A DNA stretch of 64,000 bases from Marsupella aquatica (Eukaryota; Marchantiophyta), in assembly GCA_973895155.1 (NCBI GenBank), contig OZ316892.1:1302001-1366000 (forward strand). The letters are read 5' to 3'. The translations under genes were made by a program, and so were the position numbers. This document shows, one piece after another, positions 13,001-25,239 of the stretch (position 1 is the stretch's first letter; each line of letters starts with the position of its first letter). The notes beneath the pieces are model-generated. The model was given only the letters and a program-made list of their open reading frames with translations, did no database searches and was not told the origin of the DNA.

Positions 13001-16000
13001 TGAAATGCAAGCTGTCGCTGATTCAGTTATGGCTCAGGTTCTGCTGGAAGGGGACACTTGGGAGGCGAACAAGCGAAGAATGAAGGACGAAAATGATGCT
13101 CGTGAAACAGAGCTTCGAGATGAGATTGCCGTTGCTGAGTTGAAATTAGTGGCAACAGAAGGAAGCTTGAAAGTTGCAGTTGAGAATGTAGAAAATCTTG
13201 GTTTTAGAATTAGAGGGCTTGAAGAGGAAATACGTAAGCTGAAGGAGGATGCCAAAATATCGTTGTTGAAGGTTACAGAGCAGCAGCAGCAAATCGATAC
13301 GCTCATGGGAATGTCGATGGCACTTAAAGCAGAGTGTAGAGAAGCAGATGATAGCATCACTGCGTTGAATCAGTTAAGAGAACAGTACATTCTGGCAGAA
13401 GCAAGCTGGAGATCGGAACAAGAGCTTCTTACGAGGAGACTCGAGGAGTTGGACTCGGCTGGACAGTTGAAAAGTCAAAACGCGAGCAACGAAGGGTCTG
13501 GTGTTTCTAAAAGTACAGGACAGCTGAGATCCTTGCCTAATTGCATCCCAGGATCGGAAGATCAGAAGCTTTTCGAGGAGGCTTATCAATCTAGTAGGCT
13601 AAAGCAGGAAATCCAAGTGTTGAGAGCCAAGATATCTGAGAAAGATAGGACCATTCTTTCGGCCAAAAAAGAGATGCAGATTGCAATTGCAAATCTGAAG
13701 GAGGCAGAACAAGAGATGGACAAGGTACATCGTGAAAACCACAGGTTGAAATATCTCCAGCTCGAGAATAAGAATCTGATCGAGAGCTTTTCTTTGAAGT
13801 TCAAGACTGCCGAGGACGAGCTCCTCAAGCGAGATATCAAAATTGAAGGATGTGAGGCCGAGCTCCAGAAAGTAGTGGGCATTATGTCCGATTGGGAAAC
13901 AAAAATGCACGATGGGGAGATTGAATGGAAGAAAGGAAACGAAGCCCTTGTTCAGGAGCTGACTGAAGCAAAACTTGTCGCAAACGAGAAAGGGACCGAA
14001 GCAGGGGCTTTGCTTCAGAAATTCCAGGATGGTCAAGCGACCTTGAAAGAAGCTGAAGATCTTGTGGATGCACTAGTAAAAGCTAATGAGAATGCAAAAC
14101 ATGTTGCACTAGACTGGAAAACCGAAAAGGAGAGTCTTGGGATTGTGCAAGAATGGTGGATGCCAGAGAGGGACCAGCTCGTTTCCAAGATTGCAAGACT
14201 GCAAACTGACATCGATACACAAAAACAAGACATCTGGATAATATGCAAAGAGGAGGTGAATGGCTTGGTTGCAACGATGGATCTCCTCTTGGCTGTGGAT
14301 AAGGAACTATCTGAACTGAAGAATGACCATCAGCAGGATTTGGATCATCTAGCTGATGAGATGAAGGCCCTGAAGTTTGATCTCGTAGCTGGGCTCCTCG
14401 AGGTGGAAGGCAAAATGCTGAAGTGCTTCGAGGACATGCAAACCGTTGTCCATGAACTGACATCTAAAAAAGACCTTGCTGATCTGAAGATTTTGGAAGA
14501 GCAAAGAATTGCCGAGTCGCTTCAGACTATGAGTAGCGAACTAAAAGCTGTGGAAAATGAGCGCGACAAATATCAAACTGATCTTGTCGTCCTCAAGGAA
14601 CAGCTTGAAATGGCTCAGACTCTAGCTAATGAGCGCGTAATAGTAGCCGCAGACGCAAGTCAAGTAAGTTCAACGTTAAAAACTGCTGTCTGATGGGTTT
14701 CTGTAATATAGAATTCAGCATAGGAAGTCATTGTAGCCTTTTGATTGATTGTGATTACTGATGACGTTGCATTGTTAATTAGTTCTTGAAGATTGATCTC
14801 TTTCTTATCTGTGCACGTTTCTTCGATTGGCTGGCCAGGCCGCAGAACGGAGTGAAAGGCATGCGGAAGAGAAAGAAGAGGAGGCTCGGATTTTGGAACG
14901 ATCCGTGGAGGAACTTGAGAGTACTGTATATGCGCTCGAGAGCCAAGTATGTTTAAACTATATACTGACGAGTAATCGAGATTTCTCTACTCTTTATTTC
15001 CTTGCTTTCGTCCTACGAATGGTTGATGTACTTACTAGTGGATGTCCGTCAATTCAGCTCGATATTGTCAAACGAGAGTCAGAAAGACAACAAGTTTCGA
15101 GGGAGGCTCTTGAGAAGGAGCTGGAAGCCTTGAAGCGCGAGATGGAATTGATGCAGGTAATGATAGACAGTCAGGAAGCTCAAACAGTGCGGGACATTCA
15201 AGTAGCAGAGACTTTGAAAACTGAGCTTGACAGGTATTTTGAGCTATACTATCGCGCCTTACATGATTACTCTAAATCTCTCGAGATTTTATTTCCGTGT
15301 TGGTTTTCAAGGAGTTTTGTTCTGAATTGTGTTAGTTTGGAATGTCAGGATTGTCATCGAAATGAAGGATCAGCAGATTCAGGCCCAAAAATCGGTTGAA
15401 AGTTTGCAGCAGGAATGTGCTGAGAAGGATGTCCAGGTATATATGTGGTGCAAACAAGTTGCTTTCGCAATTTTAGAACAGTTTTTATGTCCTTGCTCAC
15501 AGGAGTTGATACGCCCTGAAGCGTCATTTCGTTTTCGTAATCTTTGCAGTCAAGAAGCTGCGAAGCGCATATTGCTGAGTTGATGTTGCGAGCTGAAAAA
15601 GAAGCGTCCAAAAATCAACAAAAGGTTGTCATCCTATAATCTCATGTTGAATTGTTGTATGTGGAAACTATATACAGACAAGTAACCGAGGTGTTTCTAA
15701 TCTTTTATTCGTTGCTTTAGTCCTACGAATTGTTGATCTACTAACGAATGGATGTTCGTCAATTCAGCTCGATATTGTCAAATATGAGGCTGAAAGACAA
15801 CGCGTCGCGAGGGAGGCTCTTGAGAAAGAACTGGTGGCCTTGAAGTGCGAGATGGGATTGATACAGGTAACGATGGACAGGCAGGAAGCTCAACTAGTGC
15901 GGGAGATTCAAGGTGCAGAGACTTCGAAAACTGAACTTGACAGGTACCAGAGCTATCCTACCACGCCTAACACGACGTCTCCAGTCCACTCCAGATTTTA

Positions 16001-19000
16001 GTTCCCTGTTGATTTTAAATTAAGGTTTGTTCTGAATTGTGTTAGTTTGGAATACCAGGATTGTCATCGAAATGAAGAATCAGCAGATTCAGGCCCGCAA
16101 ATCGGTCGAAGGTTTGCAGCAGGAATGTGCTGAGAAGGATGTTCAGGTATTACTTTGTTGTATTATGTAAGTTCCTTTTTGTAATTTTAGAACAGTCTTT
16201 ATGTTTTTGCTCAGACGAGTTGATACGTCCTGAAGCATCGTTTTGTTTCCTCATCTTTGCAGTTAAGAAGCTGCAAAGCGCATATTGCTGAGTTGATGTT
16301 GGGAGCCGAGAAACAAGCGTCCGAACATCAACAAAAGGTAGTCATACTGGTTATAACCTGTTTAATAGTTGTGATTTCTGACCACACAGATGACTTGGAA
16401 CGGATGCAATGACGTTACTGTCTTGTCTGGTGCAGCTGAAAACCCTTGAAGCCATGGTGGAACATTTCAACGTGGACGAACGTAAAGTTAATCCGGTTGG
16501 TGGGTTACTTAGTAAAGCGGTTGAGAAGTCCACAGGCAAGGTTAAAGGAGCCGCTTCACCATTTAAGTGTATTGGTTCAGGTCTAGACAAGCAAAGATCT
16601 TCAGAGGTTGACGAGGACCTCTCCACTGCCAAGAAAAGGATTAAGGAGCTGGAGACTGTCGCTGCTTCTCGTCAGAAAGAGGTATGCGTTTTAGTCACTT
16701 TCGTTCACCGGAATGAGGATTTTTTTCTGCAACAAGTGCGACAACGTGACAGTTATCATATCGTTTTGCTTTTGGAAAACAGCACAACATGGCCCCATAA
16801 ATGTATCATGATTCTTACCTTGGTTTCTATCCAGGTCTTCATGCTCAACACGAAACTTGCGGAGGCAGAGAGTATGACTCATGATGTAGTCAGAGATCTT
16901 CTAGGAGTCAAAATGGACATTGCCAGCTATGCTGTAAGTCGCCAAGGTTTTATGGTAATTAGCTATTACAGTGTTGTCGGATTTCTGTTCTGAAATGCCT
17001 TTTCTAAGCAAATCCTGGCAAAGTGCCGGGGTGCACCGTAATTGCTTGGTTGTGAACCTTCACGATTGGAATGATTATATCCTTTCGAGCGATTTTATCT
17101 TTCGGCAGACTTTTCTTGTTTTCTGGTTAATTTTGGTTTGCTTTTGTGTTCTACTGACAATCCCGGGTTGGTTGTCTGGGCCCTATAATTCCACTCACAA
17201 CTAGATTTCTCGACCTTTGCAGACAATGCTAAATCAGCAGCAAATTCAACGAAGAAGCCAGCTGGCCAGGCGTCGCACAGAGGAAGCTCAACAAAAGGTC
17301 TGCAGAAGGGCACCCCACAACTTGAGCGTTTCAGTTTTGGGTTGCTGAGCGGAGTTTTCCCCTGCGTATGAAACTTATCTGGGGTTATGATCTGCTTGCA
17401 GGAAGACGAGCTAGATACACTCAGAGATAGATTAAATGAATTTATTGAAGAGCGAGACAGGTACGGTTGTTCTTCTAACTCTAGCAGGCTCAGAGTATCC
17501 TTCGGGGTTCGTTGAATCAATTTCTCATGTTTGTTGAATATCACCAAGTAATCAGTTCAACGACAGCTGAATATTAAGTATGTAGGCCTCTTATTCCCAT
17601 CATCCACTTGCTTTAGTACATCAGCCTTGAAGTTTGCATATATGTGCAAAGCTCAAAATTGGAATTATGCAATGACGGCTGAATCCAAGATAGAACTTGC
17701 TTGGATCGAAGCGTGAGCAAGTGTGCTTTCCATCCGACACGTTGCTACCTTTTTGAAAAGAAATGTGTCAGCGTCGGAGGGCTGACACAGATTGCTTGAT
17801 TTTGGACTAAACATGATTCTATGTCAGATTTCGTTGCTTTTGAAGGGCTACTGAAAAGGCTGAAAATGTTCGTGGATGGTTTGTTCTTGTCGTTGCAGCT
17901 GGCTAGAAGAGATAAATCGCAGACAGGCCCAGGCTGTTGCTGCTCGGGTCTCGGCTGAGAAACTTCGTTTGAGGGACGAGACACTCACCGCAGAGAATGA
18001 CAAATTTCGGGTAGGTAGAAGACGTGTCGGTCCGTATGAAGGAACTTTGAGTGGGGTCGTAGGGAACCAAAGGAATTATCATGTGCTAGGGTGAAATGAC
18101 TTATGATGACCCCGAAAATCGTGTGTGTGGTCGAGAATACAGGAGGACAATGACGCTCTTCGGAAGAAAGTCGCAGATCTTGGTGACGAGATCAAAAAGC
18201 TCTCTGGGCAGCAAAACTTGCAACAGCGAATTCATCATCATGCCAAGATAAAGGTTGATCCAGATTTGCGTATTATTTGACCCACCAGCAAATGCACTTA
18301 CGTCAATACACTGGGAATGTGTCCCACAGCACACCAGCTCACATAGTGTAAGATGTTGTGTTGCCCACAGGAGGAGAACAATTCTATCCGGCTTCAAAAT
18401 GAGGATCTCAGTGGTAAACTTCGGCGGATGGAGATATTGTTCACTCGTGTAACTGATGAGCTTGCACGATATCGGACTTCTGAGGGGAAGAGTCCATTCC
18501 TAAATTTCGATGAGGAAGCCCGTGTGCAGGAAAAACTGCAGGTGTCAATCCAGTGGAGAAGTCCACTTACTCATCTTTATACTCGAACTTAATTTCACTC
18601 TGTCGCGTGGTTCGCTTTGCTTCTTACGTATGTTTGGAGATTGGAATGATGTGTCCGATGAATGTGATCTCTCCTTTAACACCTGCTTATTGTCAACCAA
18701 CCTTTGCGGAACGTTACAGGAAACAGAGCAAAAGAGGTTACAGCTGGCCGAAACCTTAATTGGGTTGTGTACCGGGATTATGCAGGTGTGGTTATGAGAT
18801 TTGTTATTGTCCAGATTGTTCTGCCTTGCCAGTTTGTGTACTGAGTTGTGTTTTGAGAAGTCAGCTAAGCTTTCTTTTGCCTTGAAGCCGAAAGATTATC
18901 CACCCATCAGTACCCGACCAGTGGATAACATTTTGTCCAATGTACATTGGTGAGAGCAGGCTGCTGGCATTCAAAGGACATCCACAGATTTTGATCCAAC

Positions 19001-19277
19001 TGCAGCGATGATAGCACTCCACCAGCTCCAGGACCGGCTGGAGTCTGTGGAGAGAGAACTTTCCGACTGTAAACTAGAGGTACACGACATGTTCCCTGGT
19101 TTGATGCTTCTTGTAACTTCGACATTCTCGGCTTGTCTGGAAGCAAATGTCATTCCAGCAGGGTTTAGAGTTGATTGATTTCATGAAACTCACATGGTGC
19201 ATTTACGCGATCAGGCAAGAATTGCAGCTGAGAAGCGACGGCTTTCAGATCTTCGGGACTTTCAAACCCTCCAGTGA
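3262..19277 (+). CDS. KIN12: Kinesin-12 family motor, phragmoplast-orienting (POK)-like; 40 exons, 2,894 aa
   Basis: This is a plus-end-type kinesin with an internal motor near the N-terminus and a very long coiled-coil tail. The family acts at the cortical division site and phragmoplast during plant cytokinesis. The motor shows the P-loop GQTGSGKT (residues 350-357), switch I NRESSRSH (473-480), switch II DLAGSER (508-514) and a neck ending near 631. The segment reading [20 protein letters not shown] and the C-terminal stretch [20 protein letters not shown] are typical of the POK branch rather than the PAKRP1 branch. All 40 exons join in phase through GT-AG sites, with total CDS 8,685 bp. 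The start ATG at 3262 is the first in-frame ATG of the open first exon. The length is close to Arabidopsis POK2 and longer than POK1. No stop or frameshift was found, so the gene looks functional. Individual short exons are by-eye predictions. Confidence 0.93.
4549..7745 (+). other. KIN12: KIN12 exons 2-13: motor domain and neck (residues 272-631)
   Basis: Exons are 4549-4704, 4798-4881, 5159-5278, 5376-5489, 5683-5775, 6077-6166, 6379-6449, 6563-6637, 6990-7077, 7197-7255, 7486-7549 and 7680-7745. Together they give an uninterrupted kinesin motor. Landmarks in order are [17 protein letters not shown] across the exon 3/4 junction, [16 protein letters not shown] in exon 5, [16 protein letters not shown] in exon 7, [11 protein letters not shown] in exon 8, [18 protein letters not shown] in exon 9, [14 protein letters not shown] in exon 10, [17 protein letters not shown] in exon 11 and [18 protein letters not shown] in exon 12. 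Exon 11 must end at 7255 rather than at the earlier GTGAGT, because only that choice keeps the family motif SPAS-CCAMETL. Exon 13 carries the [19 protein letters not shown] neck. Confidence 0.9.
7925..10642 (+). other. KIN12: KIN12 exons 14-22: first stalk segment (residues 632-988)
   Basis: Exons are 7925-8131, 8238-8345, 8744-8979, 9089-9158, 9517-9582, 9782-9844, 10007-10086, 10300-10438 and 10541-10642. Exon 15 ([20 protein letters not shown]) and exon 16 ([15 protein letters not shown], then [20 protein letters not shown]) match the conserved post-motor region of POK proteins. Exon 17 continues with [19 protein letters not shown]. Exons 18-22 are short, leucine/glutamate-rich and less conserved. 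They are supported by in-phase GT-AG junctions and absence of stops. Exon 22 has a weak acceptor (ATCAAG|GAG) and is the least certain exon of the gene. Confidence 0.78.
10851..14663 (+). other. KIN12: KIN12 exon 23: single 1,271-codon coiled-coil exon (residues 989-2259)
   Basis: The exon begins after a CAG acceptor at 10850 and ends at TCAA|GTAAGT. All 3,813 bp are open. It is almost wholly heptad-like sequence rich in E, K, L, Q and A, consistent with a long parallel coiled coil. A 39-residue internal duplication starts near 11113 and 11230 (both contain RQQRL followed by a D/E-E-L-T/S pattern). This exon alone makes up 44 percent of the protein. The contrast with the many 60-120 bp exons on both sides is striking. 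Confidence 0.92.
14839..16337 (+). other. KIN12: KIN12 exons 24-30, including a duplicated exon triplet (residues 2260-2521)
   Basis: Exons are 14839-14946, 15058-15233, 15349-15436, 15550-15624, then 15768-15943, 16059-16146 and 16263-16337. Exon 24 reads [20 protein letters not shown], a segment well conserved in POK proteins. Exons 28-30 have exactly the same lengths (176, 88 and 75 bp) and phases as exons 25-27 and very similar sequence, so the reading frame is kept and 113 residues are added. No stops occur in either copy. Confidence 0.9.
14955..16374 (+). repeat. ~710-bp tandem duplication inside KIN12
   Basis: The unit starts inside intron 24 (AAACTATATACTGACGAGTA at 14955, and AAACTATATACAGACAAGTA at 15665). 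It spans three exons and their introns, and ends inside the following intron. Offsets between the copies are 710, 710 and 713 bp for the three exon starts. Intron sequence is also shared, for example the TCCTACGAAT and GTCAATTCAG blocks before the first exon of each copy. That shows genomic duplication rather than convergent coiled coil. Confidence 0.93.
16436..19277 (+). other. KIN12: KIN12 exons 31-40: conserved C-terminal tail (residues 2522-2894)
   Basis: Exons are 16436-16681, 16835-16933, 17223-17297, 17402-17460, 17899-18010, 18143-18253, 18371-18541, 18720-18785, 18960-19079 and 19215-19277 (stop TGA 19275-19277). Exon 31 carries [11 protein letters not shown], and exon 32 carries [20 protein letters not shown]. 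Exon 36 reads [20 protein letters not shown], and exon 37 reads [20 protein letters not shown] followed by VTDELARYR. These blocks match the C-terminal region of plant POK1/POK2, which is known to mediate division-site targeting. The terminal exon is only 20 codons. The region after the stop to about 19520 is A/T-rich and probably includes the 3' UTR. Confidence 0.88.
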
Positions 19278-21400
19278 AGGCAATTGGTACCAATACCAAC
19301 TTTGGAGCTAACCGCGCCCAGTCCAGTTTCCTCAACATAATAGATTTATGTCGTGCGTGTAAAGAAATGCAAGGAACTCTTGGTTGGTGCTCAGTTACGG
19401 CACCAGCACCATCGGAGAGTGTTCGTCACCTGTATACTATCTAGAGCAAGTGATTGGTAGTCTTTGCCAATTCACCGAGGCAGAGAACTTTGTATAATGT
19501 ATAATATATCTCTTTGTACATTATTAATATATTGTGAAGCGCGTGGCTTCGTTCACGTGGTCCTCGTAATGATCCAAACATCAACAATCACAAACTTCCT
19601 TCAGAAGTCGTTAAAATCTGCTTAGGGGATCGATCTAGTGGTCTCTAATGTGCAAAGAAGCATACAACGCTTTTATTGTTGTAAGGAGAGACCAAAAATT
19701 GAAGAACTTTAATTAGAGTTTTTAAATCCAATTTTGAGACTTCTAAGGAAAGAAATTGAGACTAATCTCTTATGAACCACTTCAAAACAAGAATGAATTA
19801 GTTTTGGGGGTAGACTATAAAACCCAGTAGATGCCTAGTTACTTAAAACTTGAGATCTTCCCTTATTTTCTTGTACCCATCATGCACAAATAAGTGCAGG
19901 GATTGAAGGCCCTAAGGAGTCCATTTCAAACAAAGGGGCCTTGTCAGGGGTTTGCTTCCATAGAGGGGCCCCATCAAGTCTTTTTCTTATTTTGATTGTT
20001 TTCTTGTGTGTATGCAAACAGCGCATGGTTTGGCCTTCCTTCATATTCATCACACCTCACCAAAATGTCAGGAACATGAAATTCCACTCCTGCCACATAC
20101 TTTTGATCATGAGTCATAGCCAAAAGTTCTGGAAGATGACATTGTGAGTCCATTATACTTGTGATGATAAACCTCAAACCACGTCAGTACACTTTCCCTT
20201 TGGATTCATTGCATGCCTCATACTCCATAACCATGAAGGCACTAGTTACCAGCATTTCATAGCACACAGGCCAAGCTGGGGCATGTGTTTTGAAGGCTCT
20301 GGGTTAGACATAAAGGTAAAAGTTTACTATCTTGAAATAAGTTTGCTATATGTGTTTAAGTTTGTTAACACCCAGTCACATTTGGGTATTATGACTTAGA
20401 ATCAACACCCAGCCATATTGGGTGTTTTGATTTAGAATCACGGACCCTTTTGAATATAAGCCATAACAAACTCTTGACAGGGTGTGAGGGTACTCGTAAA
20501 CCTAACTTGTGAGTTTTCTTTACGGACCCCCATGGGAAGTTCCTTCCAAAATTCTTGGATGCATGTGTAACCATATCAGCATAATTTGTCACAAACAAGA
20601 ACCATTAGTTATCTAAGAAGAACCAAATTTGACTATTCGTGTTTGAGGCAAGGCAAAGAAAAACAATTAGACCCTGTAATGTAAAAATAATGGAAAACTG
20701 AAAAATAACATTTCAAGTAAACAAAAAAAAAGGGTAAACTAGGGGTGAAAGAAATTAATCTTTAGATGATTGATATATCAGTGTTTTCTGGTAATCTATA
20801 TTAATTTTCAATTTACTTTGAAATAAAGACAAGTAGAAACAAACTCTTCAACTCTAACATTTACCAAGGTAACATAAGAAACCCAAAAAACTATTCAACT
20901 TCTCAAACATTTACCAAGGTAACTTAAGAAACCCTTTGGCTACTATGGATAGAGAAGTAACCAGCAAACATAAGAAACACACTAACTACTATGGGTAGAT
21001 GAATACCAAGGGACTCTAAGACCTTTCAACTACTATGGACAAAGTAATATTTTGCATAAATCATATCAAAGGTCACATATTTTGTGTGGACATAGAGGTA
21101 CTAAGGGAAACTTTGTGCATGGAGAATATATTACCCTCGGTATTACCATGAATGTACTCTTATTTGTCTTCAATGAAATTGTCCTAACAACCTTTAAAAT
21201 TCATTTCATTTAGCTAGAATCTTCCATTTAATCTTTGTCCTCTCATCTATCTATTCCAATGTGCAACTCTTCATGAATCCAAATAGTTCATTAAAACAAG
21301 CTTCATAACCAAGGGGTCCTATAACTAATTTGTACCCTAAACTCCTCCCAAGCATGGTTCCCCTTGTAGTTCCCCTTGTTATTGATCAAGGTCCCAGCTC
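19278..21400. other. Intergenic region downstream of KIN12
   Basis: No coding sequence is recognisable. Two small direct repeats are present: a 37-bp unit starting AACACCC at 20367 and 20404, and a ~38-bp unit containing ACATTTACCAAGGTAAC near 20860 and 20906. The block 19672-19770 resembles the inner part of the hAT-like MITE family seen at 52776 (shared TTGTAAGGA and AATCCAATTTTGAGACT). It lacks clear ends and may be a degraded relative. Confidence 0.5.
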
Positions 21401-24400
21401 CTCTCAAGCATGGTTTCCCAAGATGCATTAGAGGTTTTACGTTGGGTAACCCATGAGCTGTTAGGGGTACTGATTGTCAGACTTCAGTATGCGTTGATAA
21501 GGTTGGTATTGGCATTTGTGGGACAGACAACGCAAGGGATGAAACCTTCCAAAATATTCTCCAATGAGCACAAACTGACTAAGAAAGTCGGAATCAGCGA
21601 AGGGGAGTGTCGACACCGTCACTACTTTGGGCATGCCGCTGATTGGACAGCCCTGACGTTGCACCATAGCCATTTAAGCAACTCAAAAGCCCAATGATGG
21701 AGGTGCAGGGATGGTATGCCTGCTTGCAGGCCTACAGTGTCAAGTACTCCTGTATGTCGAATTTCAAGTTCTGCTGTACTCCAGACCTCGACTATACTGG
21801 AAACAGTGTCACAGCTAAACATGAAGATGGGATACTCCAAAGTTCTAGAACAGTTACTGCATCAGGCCAACAGCCTGCCCACGCTATTCAACAAGGAAGT
21901 AGCGATGATAGAACCATGAGATTTCATCAATATGAGATTGTGAAACCCACGTTAGTTATGCGAGGTAGCAAGCATTACCAATTTCTTCTGTACATAATAG
22001 GTGTTTTGAGACGACTATCGGTTTGCATGTGATTGTCTTTTACATGAACACGTCTGCAGCAGTCGTTGCTGTCCGAGAATTGAGAAATGGAGTTGCAGGA
22101 TCTTTTCTTCTTGTTGCCGCCTAGAAAATCAACAATTATTTGTTACTTTTCCTGATTTTATCTCAAAAGTTATCTGGTGTACCAGCATGGTTCGTACGAA
22201 CTTGCATCGATCTACATAACTGCTCAGGCCTGGCAGAGCCAGCTCATGGAAAATCCATTTGCGGTTGTCGTATTTGTTGGTGATGGGTTGCCAGTAGACT
22301 TTTATAATGAAGTAGTTGGGAGGAAGCAACTTCGGTAACCAAAGGCAATACCAGAAATACTTCAGAACGAGACTAAGTTGGATGGACATCAACTTCAGAA
22401 GATAACAGCAATACCAGGCAGGCATCCAGACCAGTTTGGAAATCAGAGTCCACAGGCACACGCATCTTCCCACCCTGAAAATTGTTTATTCCGCGATTCA
22501 AAGCGAGGGGAAAGTCAAGATTCAGAAATAATGAAGAAGCCCAAACTATCAGCTTACAGTTCGTATTTAGGTGCATAAATTTCATCAATTATGTACAACT
22601 CATACATTCAAAATTGTTCAAAGCTGAGTGAATATTCAGCTTGAATAACTGGCAACTTGGGCATTATCCTACTGGCATCCTTGGAAAGGCAGGTGGACAA
22701 CTACTCTACAAAGCTTTGAGACTGAATCTCAGATGTATGCCTGCCAAGGATTATCATAACCGGCAGATTCATACAACTATGCAAAGTCTTATTCAACGCC
22801 TTAGTTCCTAAATTATTATTTGTGCCTGGATCGGAATGGTCTGGTTCTGCGACAGTGATTCCGAGTCATAAAAATCTCTCCATATTTGGTCTGCTGGCCG
22901 TTGTACGTACCACACCCAACAAAGGCTGTCGTAACTACAAATCTCTTTGCAGTGAAATTTCCACACTCGGTCTGGCTCGTACGTAGGGTCATCAAAGTCA
23001 TTTCCTCAGTTTCGTCATCACGCCAAAACGGCTAAATGGCTCCTGACTTGCTGGAAATGCCTCTACTCTGTCCCACAATGTGATATGATGCGGGAACAGT
23101 ATTTTCTCCACTCGGTCGTCCACAATTGGAAGAACCAAATATGCTTGAATAGCTTAGAAATGTCGTTCGATGCGAATGCAGCTCTCGAAGGTAACCGAGC
23201 TGTGAAAAACCTACTATGCTAGTGCTAACTATCCCCGCTCCGTGAGCATGCAGATTTTAATTACAGATAGGTCAAGTTGTCACTCGTCACCGGCCGGTCG
23301 GCTCATTTTCGAGATGTCAAACGCCGTCGACTCCAAGCTCTCTGGCTCTCCCTCGTCCGTCATGTTCACATGGTGGGCATGAGAGCTGTCAGCGACCTTG
23401 TGGTGGTCAGGCTGCTCTTCCCCGTAGTTTCTCTCCAAGAGACTGGAGTCGGTCTCGCTACTCGTGCCCCGCACTAGTGACACTGCTCGTCACATCCTCT
23501 TCGGGAGCCGCTGCTTCTGCCTCCAAAATTGGGCTGGTGTGAATTTCTGCTTGTGCTGCAGCTGTTCCTGCTGGAGAAGTGACGACGACCTGTGTGGAGG
23601 AGAACAGAGTCGTCTTAAACGACCTCATCCTTGCCAGCAGGAGGGCTCGCTTCTGCATGCTAAAATATCAGACTTCCATAGAAAAGAGGTCTGGCCTGAC
23701 GGATTCGGCGGCGAGACGAACCGGGACACCTTCTGCACGATACCGCATCGGAACAATCCCCTCACTTGAACAGTCCCCTCAGAAGCGATGCCAGTTTTGT
23801 AAACTGGAATCTTCTCCAGGACATGAAAGTACATTGCGAGAATTCCATCGACCCAGTGAAGTGAGATGAAATTCCACGATGTACTCTCATGTCCTGGGGA
23901 ACTCTTCTCGGTCGCAGAGAAAGAATGCTCACACCAGCTAAATTATCCATGAATCTCAACGGACATTACCCCGTTCTTGCCCCTCCAACCTTACTTCCAA
24001 CTTCTGGAAGTATTCAGGAATCGGGAAGGACCAAGTTGTTAACTTCTGCTTACAATCTTCTGACTGAGTTAGGTAGTATAGTCAGTTCTAGTTTCCAATC
24101 TCATGGACCCGTAATGGCGTCCCACAAAGGTCATCTGCACAGTTCTTCCGCCATGGATGTTGTTACGTACGAGCACCGCTCACAATAGCAAGTTGTAGTT
24201 AGTAGTCCTATGCGTTCTCTAATTGTCCAATCTGACAATCCCAGGAAGCTACCTTACACCATTGTCAGCGCTGCAAACTGGACACAAATTCAGTAGTTAG
24301 ATGTTCTAGTCTCCGACAACTCGAGGAAATTGACCTGCATCCCCCGCATCTTAAATAACGGTGATCTCCAAACATAAAGTCTAAAAAACTTCATGAAACT

Positions 24401-25230
24401 AGACATCCAGATCTCGATTTTGACGAATCAAACGTCTACCTTATTTCTCAGCTCTAGAAGCCAAGCGGCAAAGAAGTGTGGAAATCATACTAATAATTTC
24501 AAATTTGATTGACATCCAGAATTGTCATTCGTCGGCCACAGATCTTAGTACTGCCACAAACAAGTGCATGTCCAACCATCCAGGCTACTTGAAAGGATCC
24601 CATTCAGCTACACCTACTCTCAAAATCACAACGGGAAACGCACGGAGTATCATATCAGCTCTATAATCAACTTGCACATTCCATCACAACATCCTCAACC
24701 ACAAAAATGAAAGACTCTTCCATACCTTTCTTCATACCTTTTGCCTAGCAGGCCGAATAGGTACTGCTCGCAAACCTGCCATACAGAGGGATCCGTCTGG
24801 TCGTCCCCCGCTTCTCAACCTGCCTCGCTGCACCACCTCTCAGCTCAGCTCTGCTCTCCTCTCCTCTTGGAAGGAGATGAAGTAGACAGTCAAGATGCAC
24901 AAGATTGTGGCCGTGCCCCTCCATGAGCACCATGTCCCTCTAGGCCTTTGGCAACTACAGAATTCGCTGTAGTCTCAAGAGACCAGTTTCGCTTGATGAG
25001 CACAGCTTCTGAGACTCCATATATGTATAGGAAGAGAATTCATCGTGGAAGAGAATTCATCGTGACACAATTTGATCACAAAAATCAAAACATTTCACTC
25101 TTTTTTACTAAGAACCAGTCAATCTCTTTTTTCCAAACCTTGCCTCCAAGGTGAAGTCAAGTGAAGTCAAGCATACTTGGACCACCAGTATTGCCACTCA
25201 TTCTCTCATAATTTTCATGCATAAAGGTAG
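21401..25230. other. Unassigned region with short ORFs, no supported gene
   Basis: Open frames of 60-115 codons occur on both strands at 21410-22032, 23277-24188 and 24741-25154. They overlap each other in conflicting frames, and none shows a domain I can name. The stretch 23270-23960 is visibly richer in G+C than its surroundings and has long overlapping frames on both strands, so it could be exons of an unrecognised gene or an old mobile element. No complete splice structure could be built. Confidence 0.4.
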
Positions 25231-25239
25231 AATTCATCA

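Noticed and set aside
13034-14463. Several minus-strand open frames of 60-145 codons within the large kinesin exon
   Set aside because: They are shadows of the plus-strand coiled-coil coding sequence, as expected from its codon usage.
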